Positions 32,325-42,945 of a stretch of DNA of 64,000 nt are shown piece after piece. The stretch lies in assembly GCA_023249675.1 (NCBI GenBank), contig JAHFCE010000011.1, positions 20,771 to 84,770 of the forward strand, in the 5' to 3' direction. This DNA comes from Elusimicrobiota bacterium. Its GTDB lineage: Bacteria > Elusimicrobiota > Elusimicrobia > UBA1565 > UBA9628. The notes beneath the pieces are model-generated. The model made no database searches. It saw only the letters and a program-made list of their open reading frames with translations, and was not told where the DNA came from. The number at the start of each line of letters is the position of its first letter. Position 1 is the first letter of the stretch. The position numbers and the translations under genes are program-made.

Positions 32325-33236
32325 ATGACCAAGCTCGCCGCGGACTCGGGAGCGTTGCGCCTTGAGACCGAGCGTTTCCTGACCCATCTGCGCGCCACGC
32401 GCAACTACTCCCCGCACACCCTGCGCGCCTACGGCAAGGACCTCGAGGCGTTCGTCGTCCAATATCCGGGGCTCGAGCCGGGCGCGATTGAGCGCGTGCA
32501 TGTGCGCGCTTTCCTGTCCGGCCTCCAGAAAGAGGGGGGCGGGCTCGCGCGGGCGACGATTCTGCGGCGCATGGCGGCCCTGCGTTCGTTTGTCAAATTC
32601 TTGCGCGCCGGCGGCCGCCTGAAGGGCAACCCGATCTTCGGCGTTCCCCTGCCCAAGCGTGGCCGTCCTCTGCCAAAATTCCTCACGGAAAACGAGATGA
32701 CGGAGCTGTTTGCCGCGTCCCGCAACGACAATGCGAATCAGCATGTCCGAGATCGCGCTTTGTTGGAGCTGATCTATTCTTCCGGCCTGCGTCGCTGCGA
32801 AGTCGCGGCGCTCAATGTGGGCGATGTGGACTCCCTGAGCGGGACCGTGCGCGTATTCGGAAAAGGCTCGAAGGAGCGAATCGTCCCCGTCGGCAACGAC
32901 GCGCTCAGATGCCTGCATGATTACCTCAAGCGGAGGGGCGGGTCTGAAGACGCCGCGCCTCTGTTTCTCAACTCGCGGGGCGGCCGTCTGTCCGATGGAG
33001 GCATCGTTTACCTGCTCAGCCGGTGGATCAAGCGCTCGTCCCTTAAGAAAAAAATAACACCCCATGTCCTTCGGCATAGTTTTGCCACGCATTTAATGAA
33101 CAGAGGCTGCGACATTCGAACGGTCCAAGAGATGCTTGGGCATGTCAGCCTGCAGACGACCCAGATCTACACTCACGTCTCCCTCGACCGGATCAAAGAG
33201 GTCTATAAAAAAACTCACCCGCGGAACGCGGGATGA
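32325..33236 (+). CDS. Xer-type tyrosine recombinase
   Basis: Site-specific recombinase, probably resolving chromosome dimers. The 303-residue protein has the N-terminal SAM-like domain (FLTHLRATRNYSPHTLRAYGKDLE) and all catalytic residues: SSGLRRCEVAAL (Arg), FGKGSKERIVP (Lys), TPHVLRHSFATHLMNRG (HxxR), LGHVSLQTTQIYTHV (His and Tyr). This matches XerC/XerD; which of the two cannot be settled here. It follows topA by ten bases, an arrangement common for xerC, and overlaps the next gene by four bases. Confidence 0.9.
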   Translation: MTKLAADSGALRLETERFLTHLRATRNYSPHTLRAYGKDLEAFVVQYPGLEPGAIERVHVRAFLSGLQKEGGGLARATILRRMAALRSFVKFLRAGGRLKGNPIFGVPLPKRGRPLPKFLTENEMTELFAASRNDNANQHVRDRALLELIYSSGLRRCEVAALNVGDVDSLSGTVRVFGKGSKERIVPVGNDALRCLHDYLKRRGGSEDAAPLFLNSRGGRLSDGGIVYLLSRWIKRSSLKKKITPHVLRHSFATHLMNRGCDIRTVQEMLGHVSLQTTQIYTHVSLDRIKEVYKKTHPRNAG

Positions 33237-34180
33237 AAGACAAGATCGAGCTTCTCATGGAGGAAACCGGCTGCGACCGCGGCGAGGCGGAGCTCGCTCT
33301 CGAGATGTGCGGCTACGAGGTCGAGGCGGCCGTCCGCCAGATTCCGCGTCTGCTCAATGACATCTGCGCGCTCAAGGGGAAGTTCGTGCGGCTCAACGAG
33401 AACCAGCATGGGCTGTTCCTTGTCGTGCTGAACCTCAAGAGCCGCAAGGTTCTGCGCTCGCGCGCCGTCATGTCCTACGACCCGGCGGTATGTGCCGTCG
33501 AGCTCGCCGAGGATTGGTTTGCCTTCGAGAAGCACCTGTACGGCTGCCGCCTTTGGGACGGGAGCCTCCCGGCCGAGAGCCTCGAAGTCGAGCAGCGCTT
33601 GGCCGCTCACTTTCGCGCGGCCGGGCCCGAGGTCTTCGACCGTTTGCGCGCGTCGACTTCGGAGGAATCGACCGCCGAGCTCGCCGGACCCTTGCGCGCG
33701 TATTTTCGCGATCAAAGTTTGAGCCTCCGCGCGAAAAAGGATATCCTCGACCTCGGCCAGTTCCAGTCCCTGCGCAAGGTGCCGGCGCCGGCTGCTCGCC
33801 GCGGCAAACCCGAGCCGGGCGTGCCGTCCGCGGATGGTTTGCTCGTCTTGAAGATCATTCTTGAGGAAGATCCGAATGGTTTGCCTGCGAGCGCGCTGCA
33901 CGCGGGAGACATGATGTTCGCGCGGATCGTCGATGGACGGGATATCGCGCGGTATCTCGCTCGGCTGTTCGGTGGACTGACGGCGTCGGGACCGGTGCCC
34001 ATCGAGGCGCCGGTTGAGGCGATCGAGTCGAGTCAGGCGGGGACGCTTGTGCGCGTGCGCTTCGCCGTCGGAGTCGCAGGCGACGCGCTCGTGCCCGGTG
34101 AGAAGCGGTTGAAGGCCGCGCGCGGCGTCGCTCACGGCCGCGGCGACGGTTCGTGGTGGCGTCGATTTTTTAAAGGATGA
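33233..34180 (+). CDS. Protein with UBA-like N-terminus, unknown
   Basis: A 315-residue cytoplasmic protein. Residues 1-40 (LLMEETGCDRGEAELALEMCGYEVEAAV) match the three-helix UBA/EF-Ts-N pattern. The rest has no motif I know; the middle has a strand-rich stretch (LFLVVLNLKSRKVLRSRAVMSYD) and the C-terminus is basic and aromatic (SWWRRFFKG). It overlaps the xer gene by four bases and is followed by a REP-like palindrome. Confidence 0.6.
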   Translation: MKDKIELLMEETGCDRGEAELALEMCGYEVEAAVRQIPRLLNDICALKGKFVRLNENQHGLFLVVLNLKSRKVLRSRAVMSYDPAVCAVELAEDWFAFEKHLYGCRLWDGSLPAESLEVEQRLAAHFRAAGPEVFDRLRASTSEESTAELAGPLRAYFRDQSLSLRAKKDILDLGQFQSLRKVPAPAARRGKPEPGVPSADGLLVLKIILEEDPNGLPASALHAGDMMFARIVDGRDIARYLARLFGGLTASGPVPIEAPVEAIESSQAGTLVRVRFAVGVAGDALVPGEKRLKAARGVAHGRGDGSWWRRFFKG

Positions 34181-34195
34181 TGGTTGGCGGTTGGC

Positions 34196-35566
<1,371 letters not shown>

Positions 35567-35759
35567 CTGTCGGGGAGAAGTCTGGGTCTTGACAATGCAA
35601 TGGGGCCTGTTATACTGCAGGTGGGTTCGCGCTTTCGCTCGGCCTCAGCTTGCCATCAACGGGACAGAGGGGTTCGATGGCCAGTGGGGCCGGGCCTGTT
35701 TTTGGCCCAGGCGTCCGAATAGGCTTGATGGTGGGGGCGGCGACTCGCTAGAATAGCGC
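35567..35759 (+). promoter_or_regulatory. 193-base gap with two promoters and a possible small RNA
   Basis: This is the longest gene-free stretch. A strong promoter, TTGACA (35589-35594), 16 bases, TATACT (35611-35616), would start a transcript near 35623. A second, TTGATG (35725-35730), 18 bases, TAGAAT (35749-35754), directly abuts the cyclase ATG. Between them a small hairpin (GGGCC, TGTTTTT, GGCCC, near 35690-35710) is seen. The 100-odd bases between the promoters hold no convincing ORF; a leader or small RNA is possible. Confidence 0.6.
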
Positions 35760-37835
35760 ATGAATCTGCTCGGCAAGTCCTTCCCCAAGCGCTTCTGCGC
35801 GGTGTTCTGCCTCCTTGCCGCGGTCGCCTACCTCCCGATGCTCGTCGGTATCCCCAGCAACGGGGTGTTCTCCTCCGTCGAAAGCGTTTGGCACGACCTC
35901 TCGTTCACTGTGCGCGAAGGGAGCATCAGGACCGGCGATCCTCGGCTCGTCCTGGTGGCCGTCGATGACGACACGGTGCACAGGCTCGGTTTCCCGCTGC
36001 CGCGCAAGGCCTACGCGCAGGCGCTCTCGAAGTTGAAGGACTACGGCGTTGCGACCGTGGTATTCGACGTGCTCTTCTTCGAGAACCGCGCGGGCGATGC
36101 TGAACTCGCCGCGCAGACGAAGCGGCACGGCAAGGTCGTCCATCTCTTTATTGCAGAGAGGCCCGAGGGAGTCGAGCAAGTCCGCGTGCAGATGGCGGTC
36201 AAGCCGCTCAAGGACGCCGCGCAATTCCTCGGTTCGCCGAGCATCGCCCGGCATCTCGATGATGACGGGCATATCCGCACCTTCCTGCTGTTCAACCGCG
36301 ATTTTGAGGATCCTGTGCTGAAGAACGGCCAGCCCGCGGCCTCCCTGGCGGCCGCGGCGGTGGCGAGTTTCTCGGGCAAGACGCTCGAGCAGGTGCTGAA
36401 GGAAAATCCCGCGGACCAGACGCCGATCCCGGTTCTCAACTTTCGCAAGCCCGTCGAGTGGGCTCGGCATGAGAACGGCGGCTCGAGGGACAAGTATTTC
36501 TCGCCCTACCGCACGATCTCCCTGATGGATGTGATCTCGGGCGAGCTCTCGAAGGCGCAGAAAGAGTCGCTGAAGGGCGCGCTCGTCATGGTCGGCTCCA
36601 TCAGTACCGGCTACTTCGACCATTACCCCGGTCCGTTCACCGCCCACACGCCCGGCCTCGAATTCCATTTGACGGCCATCGACAACGTCCTGAACGGCGA
36701 CGCGCTTGCGGCCACCAGCCGATTGCTCGTGCTCCTACTCGTGGTGCTTACAGTCTGGCTGCCCTATTTCTTCCTGCGCGCGCTGTCTCCCGCCAAGAGC
36801 GCGCTCGCCGTCGCGGCGTTGCTCGCGGCGATGGTGTGGGGCTCTCTGAGTCTGGCGGGGCGTGGTGTGATGATCTATCCGGTGGCGCCCGGTCTGGTCA
36901 TGATCGTGAGCTTCCTTGTGCTCACCGTGCACCGTGTCCTCATCGAGGACGCGGCGAAGCAGTTGATCAAGGCCAAGTTTGGGCAGTTCGTCTCACCTGA
37001 GATCGTCGAAGAGCTGGCCAATGACCCCGAGAAGGCCAAGCTCGGCGCGCAGAAGCGCGAAATGACGGTCTTTTTTCTCGATATCGCGCACTTTACTCAG
37101 ATCTCGGAGAAGATGGGTCCCGAGGCGCTGATTGCGTTCCTCAACAGGTATCTATCTGCTCTCAGCGAGGTCATCCTCGACCGTCGCGGCACGATCGACA
37201 AGTTCATCGGCGACTGCATCATGGCGTTCTGGAACGCTCCGCTCGAGAATAAGACCCATGCCCGCGACGCGGTGCTCGCTGCCCTGCATTGCCAGGCCAT
37301 GATCGGCGAACTGAATAAGAATCTTGACCCTGGCCTGCCGGAGATCCCGGCGATTCGCATCGGGGTCAACACGGGTTTGATGAACGTCGGCTTCACTGGG
37401 ACTGAGCGCAAGATGCAGTACACCGCGATCGGCGATGAGGTCAACCTCGCCTCGCGCCTGGAAGGGGCCAACAAATTCTTCGGCTCGAGCATCATCATCA
37501 GCGCGCCGACTTACGACGGCGCGAAGGACGCGGTCGAGGCGCGCTATCTCGGGCGCGCGCGCGTGGTCGGCAAGCAGACGCCGGTGCCGGTCTATGAGCC
37601 GCTTGCCGAAAAGGGCAAGCTGACGCCGGCGTGGGCGAAGGCCCTGCCCGTCTGGGAAATGGGCATCCAGGCTTTCTACGACAAGAAGTACGAGGCAGCC
37701 CTCGCCGGGTTCACGGAGTTCTTGAGTCTGATGCCTCAGGATGGACCGGGCGAGCTGTACCTCAACATCTCTCGCGACTACGCGGCCCTGCCGCCCGACG
37801 ATTGGGACCAGGTCTTCAACCTCACGGCGAAATAG
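35760..37835 (+). CDS. CHASE2-domain class III adenylate/guanylate cyclase
   Basis: Membrane sensor that makes a cyclic nucleotide. The 691-residue protein has an N-terminal membrane helix (FCAVFCLLAAVAYLPMLVG), an extracytoplasmic CHASE2 domain (about 45-310; VLVAVDDDTVHRLGFPLPR), three further helices (about 320-400) and a cyclase domain (about 425-610). The cyclase shows metal-binding Asp residues in FFLDIAHFTQ and FIGDCIMAFW, and IGDEVNLASRLEGAN. A C-terminal TPR-like tail follows. Substrate (ATP or GTP) is not settled. The ATG is five bases after a TAGAAT hexamer, so the mRNA may be leaderless. Confidence 0.92.
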   Translation: MNLLGKSFPKRFCAVFCLLAAVAYLPMLVGIPSNGVFSSVESVWHDLSFTVREGSIRTGDPRLVLVAVDDDTVHRLGFPLPRKAYAQALSKLKDYGVATVVFDVLFFENRAGDAELAAQTKRHGKVVHLFIAERPEGVEQVRVQMAVKPLKDAAQFLGSPSIARHLDDDGHIRTFLLFNRDFEDPVLKNGQPAASLAAAAVASFSGKTLEQVLKENPADQTPIPVLNFRKPVEWARHENGGSRDKYFSPYRTISLMDVISGELSKAQKESLKGALVMVGSISTGYFDHYPGPFTAHTPGLEFHLTAIDNVLNGDALAATSRLLVLLLVVLTVWLPYFFLRALSPAKSALAVAALLAAMVWGSLSLAGRGVMIYPVAPGLVMIVSFLVLTVHRVLIEDAAKQLIKAKFGQFVSPEIVEELANDPEKAKLGAQKREMTVFFLDIAHFTQISEKMGPEALIAFLNRYLSALSEVILDRRGTIDKFIGDCIMAFWNAPLENKTHARDAVLAALHCQAMIGELNKNLDPGLPEIPAIRIGVNTGLMNVGFTGTERKMQYTAIGDEVNLASRLEGANKFFGSSIIISAPTYDGAKDAVEARYLGRARVVGKQTPVPVYEPLAEKGKLTPAWAKALPVWEMGIQAFYDKKYEAALAGFTEFLSLMPQDGPGELYLNISRDYAALPPDDWDQVFNLTAK

Positions 37836-37837
37836 AG

Positions 37838-38554
37838 ATGAATATTTTCTGGCGGTTAATGTTCGGCCACCTGCTCTGTGACTTCACGTTTCAGACGAAT
37901 TTCATCAATCGTTGGAAGCGTACAAGCATGTGGGGCCTGCTCGTGCACAGTGTGATGCACCCGGTTGCCTATCTGATCGTCGCCTGGCCTTTCCTTGGCG
38001 ACTATTGGGTCGAGAATGTTTTCTTTCGTCTTGATGGTTGGTCGTGCGTCGGGATCATTTTCATCTTTCACTTCCTTGAAGATTGGTGGCGTGTGTACAC
38101 CATCTTCAAGTACGGGATGCCTGACAACACCCTGTTCTTCGCCTGGGATCAGGTCATTCATTATGCGGTGATCTTTTCCGTAGCGCCCCTGGCCGTCACC
38201 ACGACGGCGACGGCCGTGTTTTTCCCGGAGAAATGGCCGGTGCTCGGCTGCCTGTTCGTGCTCGTCACGCACGCCTGCACCGTGCTCGTCTACTTCCTGG
38301 AGAAGGATCTCCACGGCGCCGACTACCCCGGCGACGATGAGAAGTACCTTGCGATGGCTGAGCGCCTCGTGTTGGCGCTGTGCTTCCTGTTTCCGAGCGT
38401 GCTTGGCTCGTGCGCGCTCGCGGCGGGCTGGCTTGGGGTGATGTTCTTTCTGCGCCGGCGTCGCTTGTTCGACTTGACCACTTTCAGCTTCTACATGGGT
38501 GCGGCTATCGCGGTGCTCTGCGGGCTGGGCGCCCGGGCCATCTACTACTTGTAG
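37838..38554 (+). CDS. DUF3307-type integral membrane protein
   Basis: A 238-residue membrane protein with about six hydrophobic segments. The start (FWRLMFGHLLCDFTFQTNFINRWK) and HSVMHPVAYLIV, followed by HFLEDWWRVY and DQVIHY, match the DUF3307 family, which carries conserved His/Asp residues inside the membrane. Function of the family is not known. It begins two bases after the cyclase stop; the track ORF starts too early, inside the cyclase gene. Confidence 0.7.
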   Translation: MNIFWRLMFGHLLCDFTFQTNFINRWKRTSMWGLLVHSVMHPVAYLIVAWPFLGDYWVENVFFRLDGWSCVGIIFIFHFLEDWWRVYTIFKYGMPDNTLFFAWDQVIHYAVIFSVAPLAVTTTATAVFFPEKWPVLGCLFVLVTHACTVLVYFLEKDLHGADYPGDDEKYLAMAERLVLALCFLFPSVLGSCALAAGWLGVMFFLRRRRLFDLTTFSFYMGAAIAVLCGLGARAIYYL

Positions 38555-38563
38555 GGGACCTTC

Positions 38564-39709
38564 ATGAACGATATCCTCATCCTCTCCGCCTCGCGTACTC
38601 CCATCGGCGCGCTCAACGGTGCGCTCGCCCAATACACCGCGCCGCAGCTGGCCGCCAAGGCTGTCGCGGATGCGATCGCCAAGGCCGGAGTCAAAGCCGA
38701 GGAGCTGAGCGAGGTCGTGCTCGGCTGCGTGATCAGCGCCGGCATCGGCCAGGCGCCGGCGCGCATGGCCGCGATTGGAGCCGGCATTCCTGTTTCTGTC
38801 GGCGCCACGACGGTCAACAAGGTCTGCGGCTCGGGCATGAAAGCAGTCATGATGGTTTCTCAAGGGATCGCCCTTGGAGAGGGCGACTACGGATTGGCCG
38901 GCGGCATGGAGTCCATGTCGAAGGCGCCGTACCTTCTTGACAGGGCTCGCTCCGGGTACCGCTATGGCGACGCGAAGCTTCTTGACTCCGTGCTGCGCGA
39001 CGGTCTGACGGATCCCTACGAGGGCGTGCACATGGGGGACTGCGGCGAGCTGTGCGCCAAGGAGCACGGCTTGACGCGCGAGGCGCAGGACGCGTGGGCG
39101 GTGCGCTCGTATGAGCGCGCGCAGGAAGCCGTCGCCAAGGGTTGGTTCAAAAACGAGATCGTCGCGATCGACGGTATCGAGCTTGATGAGGAGCCTGGCC
39201 GCGCCAAGCTCGATAAGATCGGCAAGCTGCGTCCCGCGTTCCAGAAGGATGGGACCATCACCGCCGCCAACGCCTCCAAACTCAACGATGGCGCCGCGGC
39301 TCTCGTGTTGGCGAGCACGAAGGGCGCGGCAGGCAAAAAGCCGCTCGCTCGGATCGTCGGTTGGGCCACGCACTCGCAGGAGCCGAAGTGGTTCACGACC
39401 GCGCCGGCCGGGGCCGTGCAGAAGCTGTTGAAAAAAATCGGCTGGACCGTCGATCAAGTGGATCTCTTTGAAGTCAACGAAGCTTTCGCCGTGGTGACCC
39501 TTGCCGTGGCGAAACTCGCGAACCTGCCCCACGAAAAAATAAATGTCCATGGCGGCGCAGTGGCCCTTGGCCACCCGCTCGGCGCCTCGGGCGCGCGCAT
39601 CCTCGCGACCTTGATCAACGCGCTCAGAATCCGCGGCGGCAAGCGCGGAATCGCAGGCATCTGCCTCGGCGGCGGGGAGGCCGTGGCCGTTGCCCTTGAA
39701 CTCGTTTAA
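38564..39709 (+). CDS. Acetyl-CoA acetyltransferase (thiolase)
   Basis: Thiolase II-type enzyme condensing or cleaving acyl-CoA. The 381-residue protein has nucleophile Cys88 in NKVCGSGMKAVM, GGMESMSKAPYL, EVNEAFAVVTLA, the His in GGAVALGHPLGASGAR and the second Cys in GICLGGGEAVA. All catalytic residues are present. AGGGGACC precedes the ATG. It overlaps hutH by 20 bases. No other fatty-acid or acetoacetyl-CoA pathway gene is in the window, so the direction of use is unclear. Confidence 0.94.
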   Translation: MNDILILSASRTPIGALNGALAQYTAPQLAAKAVADAIAKAGVKAEELSEVVLGCVISAGIGQAPARMAAIGAGIPVSVGATTVNKVCGSGMKAVMMVSQGIALGEGDYGLAGGMESMSKAPYLLDRARSGYRYGDAKLLDSVLRDGLTDPYEGVHMGDCGELCAKEHGLTREAQDAWAVRSYERAQEAVAKGWFKNEIVAIDGIELDEEPGRAKLDKIGKLRPAFQKDGTITAANASKLNDGAAALVLASTKGAAGKKPLARIVGWATHSQEPKWFTTAPAGAVQKLLKKIGWTVDQVDLFEVNEAFAVVTLAVAKLANLPHEKINVHGGAVALGHPLGASGARILATLINALRIRGGKRGIAGICLGGGEAVAVALELV

Positions 39710-41186
39710 GTTAGGCTCGCGCCTCACGCTTGAGCAGCTGTCTTCCGTCGCCGTCGCCGGCTGCAAGGCGGTCCTCCCGTCTTCGGCGCTGCGCCGCGTC
39801 GCGGCCTCGCGGCGCGTGCTGGAGCGCGCGATGGCGTCGGGACAGACGATTTACGGCGTCAACACGGGCTTTGGTGAGTTGGCCTCGACGCGCATTTCTA
39901 CGGAGCGTTTGGCGCAAGTCCAACGCAACCTCGTTTTATCCCACGCCTGCGGCGTCGGGGAACTGCTGTCTCCGGCCGAAGCGCGGGCGATACTCTTCCT
40001 GCGCGTCAACGAGTTGAGCCGCGGCTTTTCCGGCGTACGCCCGGCATTGGTCAGGCATCTCGCGCGCATGCTCGACGCAAACATTATTCCGTTGATTCCA
40101 AGCCGTGGTTCCGTCGGGGCCAGCGGCGATTTAGCGCCCCAGGCGCACATGGCCTTGGCCGTGATCGGCGAGGGGGAAGTCCTTTATCGCGGCCGCCGGC
40201 TTCCCGCCGCGGCGGCGCTCAAACGCGCGGGCCTCAAGCCCTTCCCATTAGCCGAGAAAGAGGGCTTGGCGCTCCTCAACGGCACCCAGGCCATGCAGTC
40301 CGTCGGCGGCTTGGCGCTGTTGGCCGCGGAACGGGTGTATCGCGCCTCCAACCTGGCTTGCGCGGCTTCTCTCGACGCGCTCACCGGCACGCCCGCGCCG
40401 TACGACGAGGCGATTGTGCGCTTAAAGCCCCATCCCGGTCAAATATCCGCCGCGCGCTCTTTGCGCCGGCTGCTGGCCGGCTCCGAGATCCGCAAGTCGC
40501 ATATCGTCGACGATCCGCGCGTTCAGGACTCCTACTCCCTGCGCTGCGCGCCCCAGGTGCACGGCGCTGTCCAAGACCGCTTGACGCAGGCTCGTCGGGT
40601 CGTCTCGGTGGAACTCGGCTCGGTCACCGACAATCCGCTTGTCGCGGGCGGCCGCGTGATCTCCGGCGGCAACTTCCATGGCCAGGCCTTGTCGTTCGCT
40701 TTCGACTCCGCCGCCGGCGCGCTCGCAGCGCTGGCCAACATCTCCGAGCGCCGCACTTTTCAGGTCACGGCAGGCAGCGCGCCGCGCCTGAAGCCTTTTC
40801 TCGCCCGCGATCCGGGCGTCGAGTCCGGCTACATGATCGCCCAGTACGTGGCGGCCGCACTCGCCTCCGAGAACAAGACGCTCGCGCATCCGGCCTCTGC
40901 CGATTCCGTGCCGACCTCCGCGAACAAGGAAGATTTCGTTTCGATGGGGATGTGGTCCGCCCTCAAGCTCAAGAAAGTCATCTGGAACTCGGCGCAGGTG
41001 GTCGCTATCGAGCTTGTCTGCGCCGCCCAGGCCATCGAGTTCCACCGCCCGCTCAAGTCGGGACGCGGCGTGGAAGCGGGCCTCGCCGTCTTGCGCTCGA
41101 AGGTGAAGGCCTCCCGCGGCGATGAAGTTCTCTCGGGTAAGCTCGAGATCGCGCGCGAGCTCATCTTGTCCGGCGCCTTCGACTGA
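39690..41186 (+). CDS. hutH: Histidine ammonia-lyase
   Basis: First step of histidine degradation: histidine to urocanate and ammonia. The 498-residue protein has the Ala-Ser-Gly triad that cyclises to the MIO cofactor (SRGSVGASGDLAPQAHMA, residues 144-146), YGVNTGFGELA and QDSYSLRCAPQVHGA. Start is a TTG at 39690, or 39696, within the thiolase end; no better ATG exists before the conserved region. A REP-like palindrome separates it from hutU. Confidence 0.96.
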   Translation: MPLNSFKLGSRLTLEQLSSVAVAGCKAVLPSSALRRVAASRRVLERAMASGQTIYGVNTGFGELASTRISTERLAQVQRNLVLSHACGVGELLSPAEARAILFLRVNELSRGFSGVRPALVRHLARMLDANIIPLIPSRGSVGASGDLAPQAHMALAVIGEGEVLYRGRRLPAAAALKRAGLKPFPLAEKEGLALLNGTQAMQSVGGLALLAAERVYRASNLACAASLDALTGTPAPYDEAIVRLKPHPGQISAARSLRRLLAGSEIRKSHIVDDPRVQDSYSLRCAPQVHGAVQDRLTQARRVVSVELGSVTDNPLVAGGRVISGGNFHGQALSFAFDSAAGALAALANISERRTFQVTAGSAPRLKPFLARDPGVESGYMIAQYVAAALASENKTLAHPASADSVPTSANKEDFVSMGMWSALKLKKVIWNSAQVVAIELVCAAQAIEFHRPLKSGRGVEAGLAVLRSKVKASRGDEVLSGKLEIARELILSGAFD

Positions 41187-41197
41187 GATAAGATAAG

Positions 41198-41274
41198 AGT
41201 GTCAGGCCTATACATTCGTCAAATTCTGTTGAATAATAGGCCACACAATTTGACGAATGTATAGGCCTGACACT
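41198..41274. repeat. REP-like palindrome, copy 3
   Basis: Two perfect 28-base arms starting AGTGTCAGGCCTATACATTC flank a 21-base loop. The outer GTGTCAGGCCTATA is shared with the other copies but the inner stem differs on both sides. It fills the hutH-hutU gap. Confidence 0.9.
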
Positions 41275-41288
41275 TGATTCTTGATCAT

Positions 41289-42941
41289 ATGATGCGAATC
41301 ATACAGGCGCCGCGCGGTGGGAAGATGTCCTGCAAGGGTTGGCAGCAGGAGGCGGCCCTGCGCATGCTCATGAACAACCTCGACCCTGAGGTCGCCGAGC
41401 GCCCGCAGGACCTGGTCGTGTACGGCGGGCGGGGCAAGGCCGCGCGTAATTGGGCCTGCTATGACGCGATCGTCGCCGCGCTCAAGGCGCTTGGAAACGA
41501 CGAAACCCTTCTCGTGCAGTCCGGCAAACCCGTCGCGGTGTTCCGCACGCACGATCTGGCGCCGCGCGTGCTCATCGCGAACTCGAACCTCGTGGGCAAG
41601 TGGGCAAACTGGGAACATTTCGATGAGCTCGACAAAAAGGGGCTCATGATGTATGGCCAGATGACGGCCGGCTCCTGGATCTACATCGGCACACAGGGCA
41701 TCCTGCAGGGCACCTATGAGACGTTTGCTGCCGCCGCAAGACGCCATTTCTCGGGAAGCCTGACCGGTCGGCTTGTCGTCTCCGCCGGCCTTGGCGGCAT
41801 GGGCGGGGCGCAGCCGCTCGCGGCGACGATGAACGGCGGCGTTTTCCTCGGCATCGAGGTGGACCCAACGCGCCTGCGGTTACGGCTCAAAACAAAATAT
41901 CTAGATGTCGTCGAAGAAAATCTCGACAAGGCGCTCGAGCGGGTGAGTCGGGCCAAGGAAAGGGGGGAGGCTCTCTCGGTCGGCTTGCTCGGCAACGCGG
42001 CGGACATCATCCCGGAACTGGCCAAACGGCATTTCCCCGTTGATATACTGACCGACCAAACATCCGCTCACGATCCTTTGTACGGATATATACCGGCGGG
42101 CTACGATGTGAGCACGGCCGCCCAACTCAGGAAGAAGAACCCAGTCGCGTATCAAAAGAGATCCATTGCGTCGATGGGTCAACACGTTCAAGCGATGATT
42201 GCTCTTCAGAAGCAAGGCGCAGTCGTTTTCGATTACGGCAATAATATTCGCGCCCGCGCCGCTGAGGCGGGCGTCAAGAACGCCTTCGATATCCCGGGTT
42301 TCGTGCCCGAGTATATTCGCCCACTGTTTTGCGAGGGCAAAGGGCCGTTCCGCTGGGCGGCGTTGTCCGGCGATCCCGAGGATATCCGCGTCACCGACCG
42401 GGAGGTCTTGGCCGCCTTCCCGAAGAACGCGGCGTTGCGGCGTTGGATCGAATTGGCGGAAAAAAAAGTCGCGTTCCAAGGTCTTCCGGCCCGCATTTGT
42501 TGGCTGGGTTACGGAGAGCGCGCCGAGATGGGCTCGCGCCTGAACTGGCTCGTCAAAAAGAAGAAGGTCGCAGCGCCCATCGTGATCGGTCGCGACCATC
42601 TCGACTGCGGCTCGGTCGCAAGCCCAAACCGGGAGACCGAGGCCATGCTTGATGGCTCCGACGCGGTGGCCGACTGGCCGATTTTAAACGCCCTCCTTAA
42701 TACCGCCTCCGGCGCTTCCTGGGTCAGTTTCCACCACGGCGGCGGCGTGGGCATGGGCTACTCGCTTCATGCCGGGCAGGTCACCGTCGCGGACGGCACC
42801 AAGGCGATGGGAGCGCGGCTTGAACGCGTGCTGACCAACGATCCAGGTCTGGGCGTCGTGCGGCACTTCGACGCGGGATATCCCCAAGCAAAAGCGTTTG
42901 CCCTCAAAAACCGATCTCTCAAAATTCCGATGGCGAGGTAA
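41289..42941 (+). CDS. hutU: Urocanate hydratase
   Basis: Converts urocanate to imidazolonepropionate with tightly bound NAD+. The product is about 550 residues: [35 protein letters not shown], the NAD-binding [28 protein letters not shown], and [18 protein letters not shown] prefer ATG 41289 (or 41292); the track's TTG at 41274 falls in the end of the palindrome. No clear ribosome binding site is seen. Confidence 0.95.
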   Translation: MMRIIQAPRGGKMSCKGWQQEAALRMLMNNLDPEVAERPQDLVVYGGRGKAARNWACYDAIVAALKALGNDETLLVQSGKPVAVFRTHDLAPRVLIANSNLVGKWANWEHFDELDKKGLMMYGQMTAGSWIYIGTQGILQGTYETFAAAARRHFSGSLTGRLVVSAGLGGMGGAQPLAATMNGGVFLGIEVDPTRLRLRLKTKYLDVVEENLDKALERVSRAKERGEALSVGLLGNAADIIPELAKRHFPVDILTDQTSAHDPLYGYIPAGYDVSTAAQLRKKNPVAYQKRSIASMGQHVQAMIALQKQGAVVFDYGNNIRARAAEAGVKNAFDIPGFVPEYIRPLFCEGKGPFRWAALSGDPEDIRVTDREVLAAFPKNAALRRWIELAEKKVAFQGLPARICWLGYGERAEMGSRLNWLVKKKKVAAPIVIGRDHLDCGSVASPNRETEAMLDGSDAVADWPILNALLNTASGASWVSFHHGGGVGMGYSLHAGQVTVADGTKAMGARLERVLTNDPGLGVVRHFDAGYPQAKAFALKNRSLKIPMAR

Positions 42942-42945
42942 TTCT

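Noticed and set aside
37856-39766. 636-residue minus-strand ORF and similar long antisense ORFs (4976-6181, 12877-14145, 25888-27576, 52873-54468)
   Set aside because: They lie opposite clearly recognised genes (thiolase, obgE, nucleotidase, comM, antiporter/pckG), have Arg/Gly/His-rich translations without motifs, and arise from high third-position GC.
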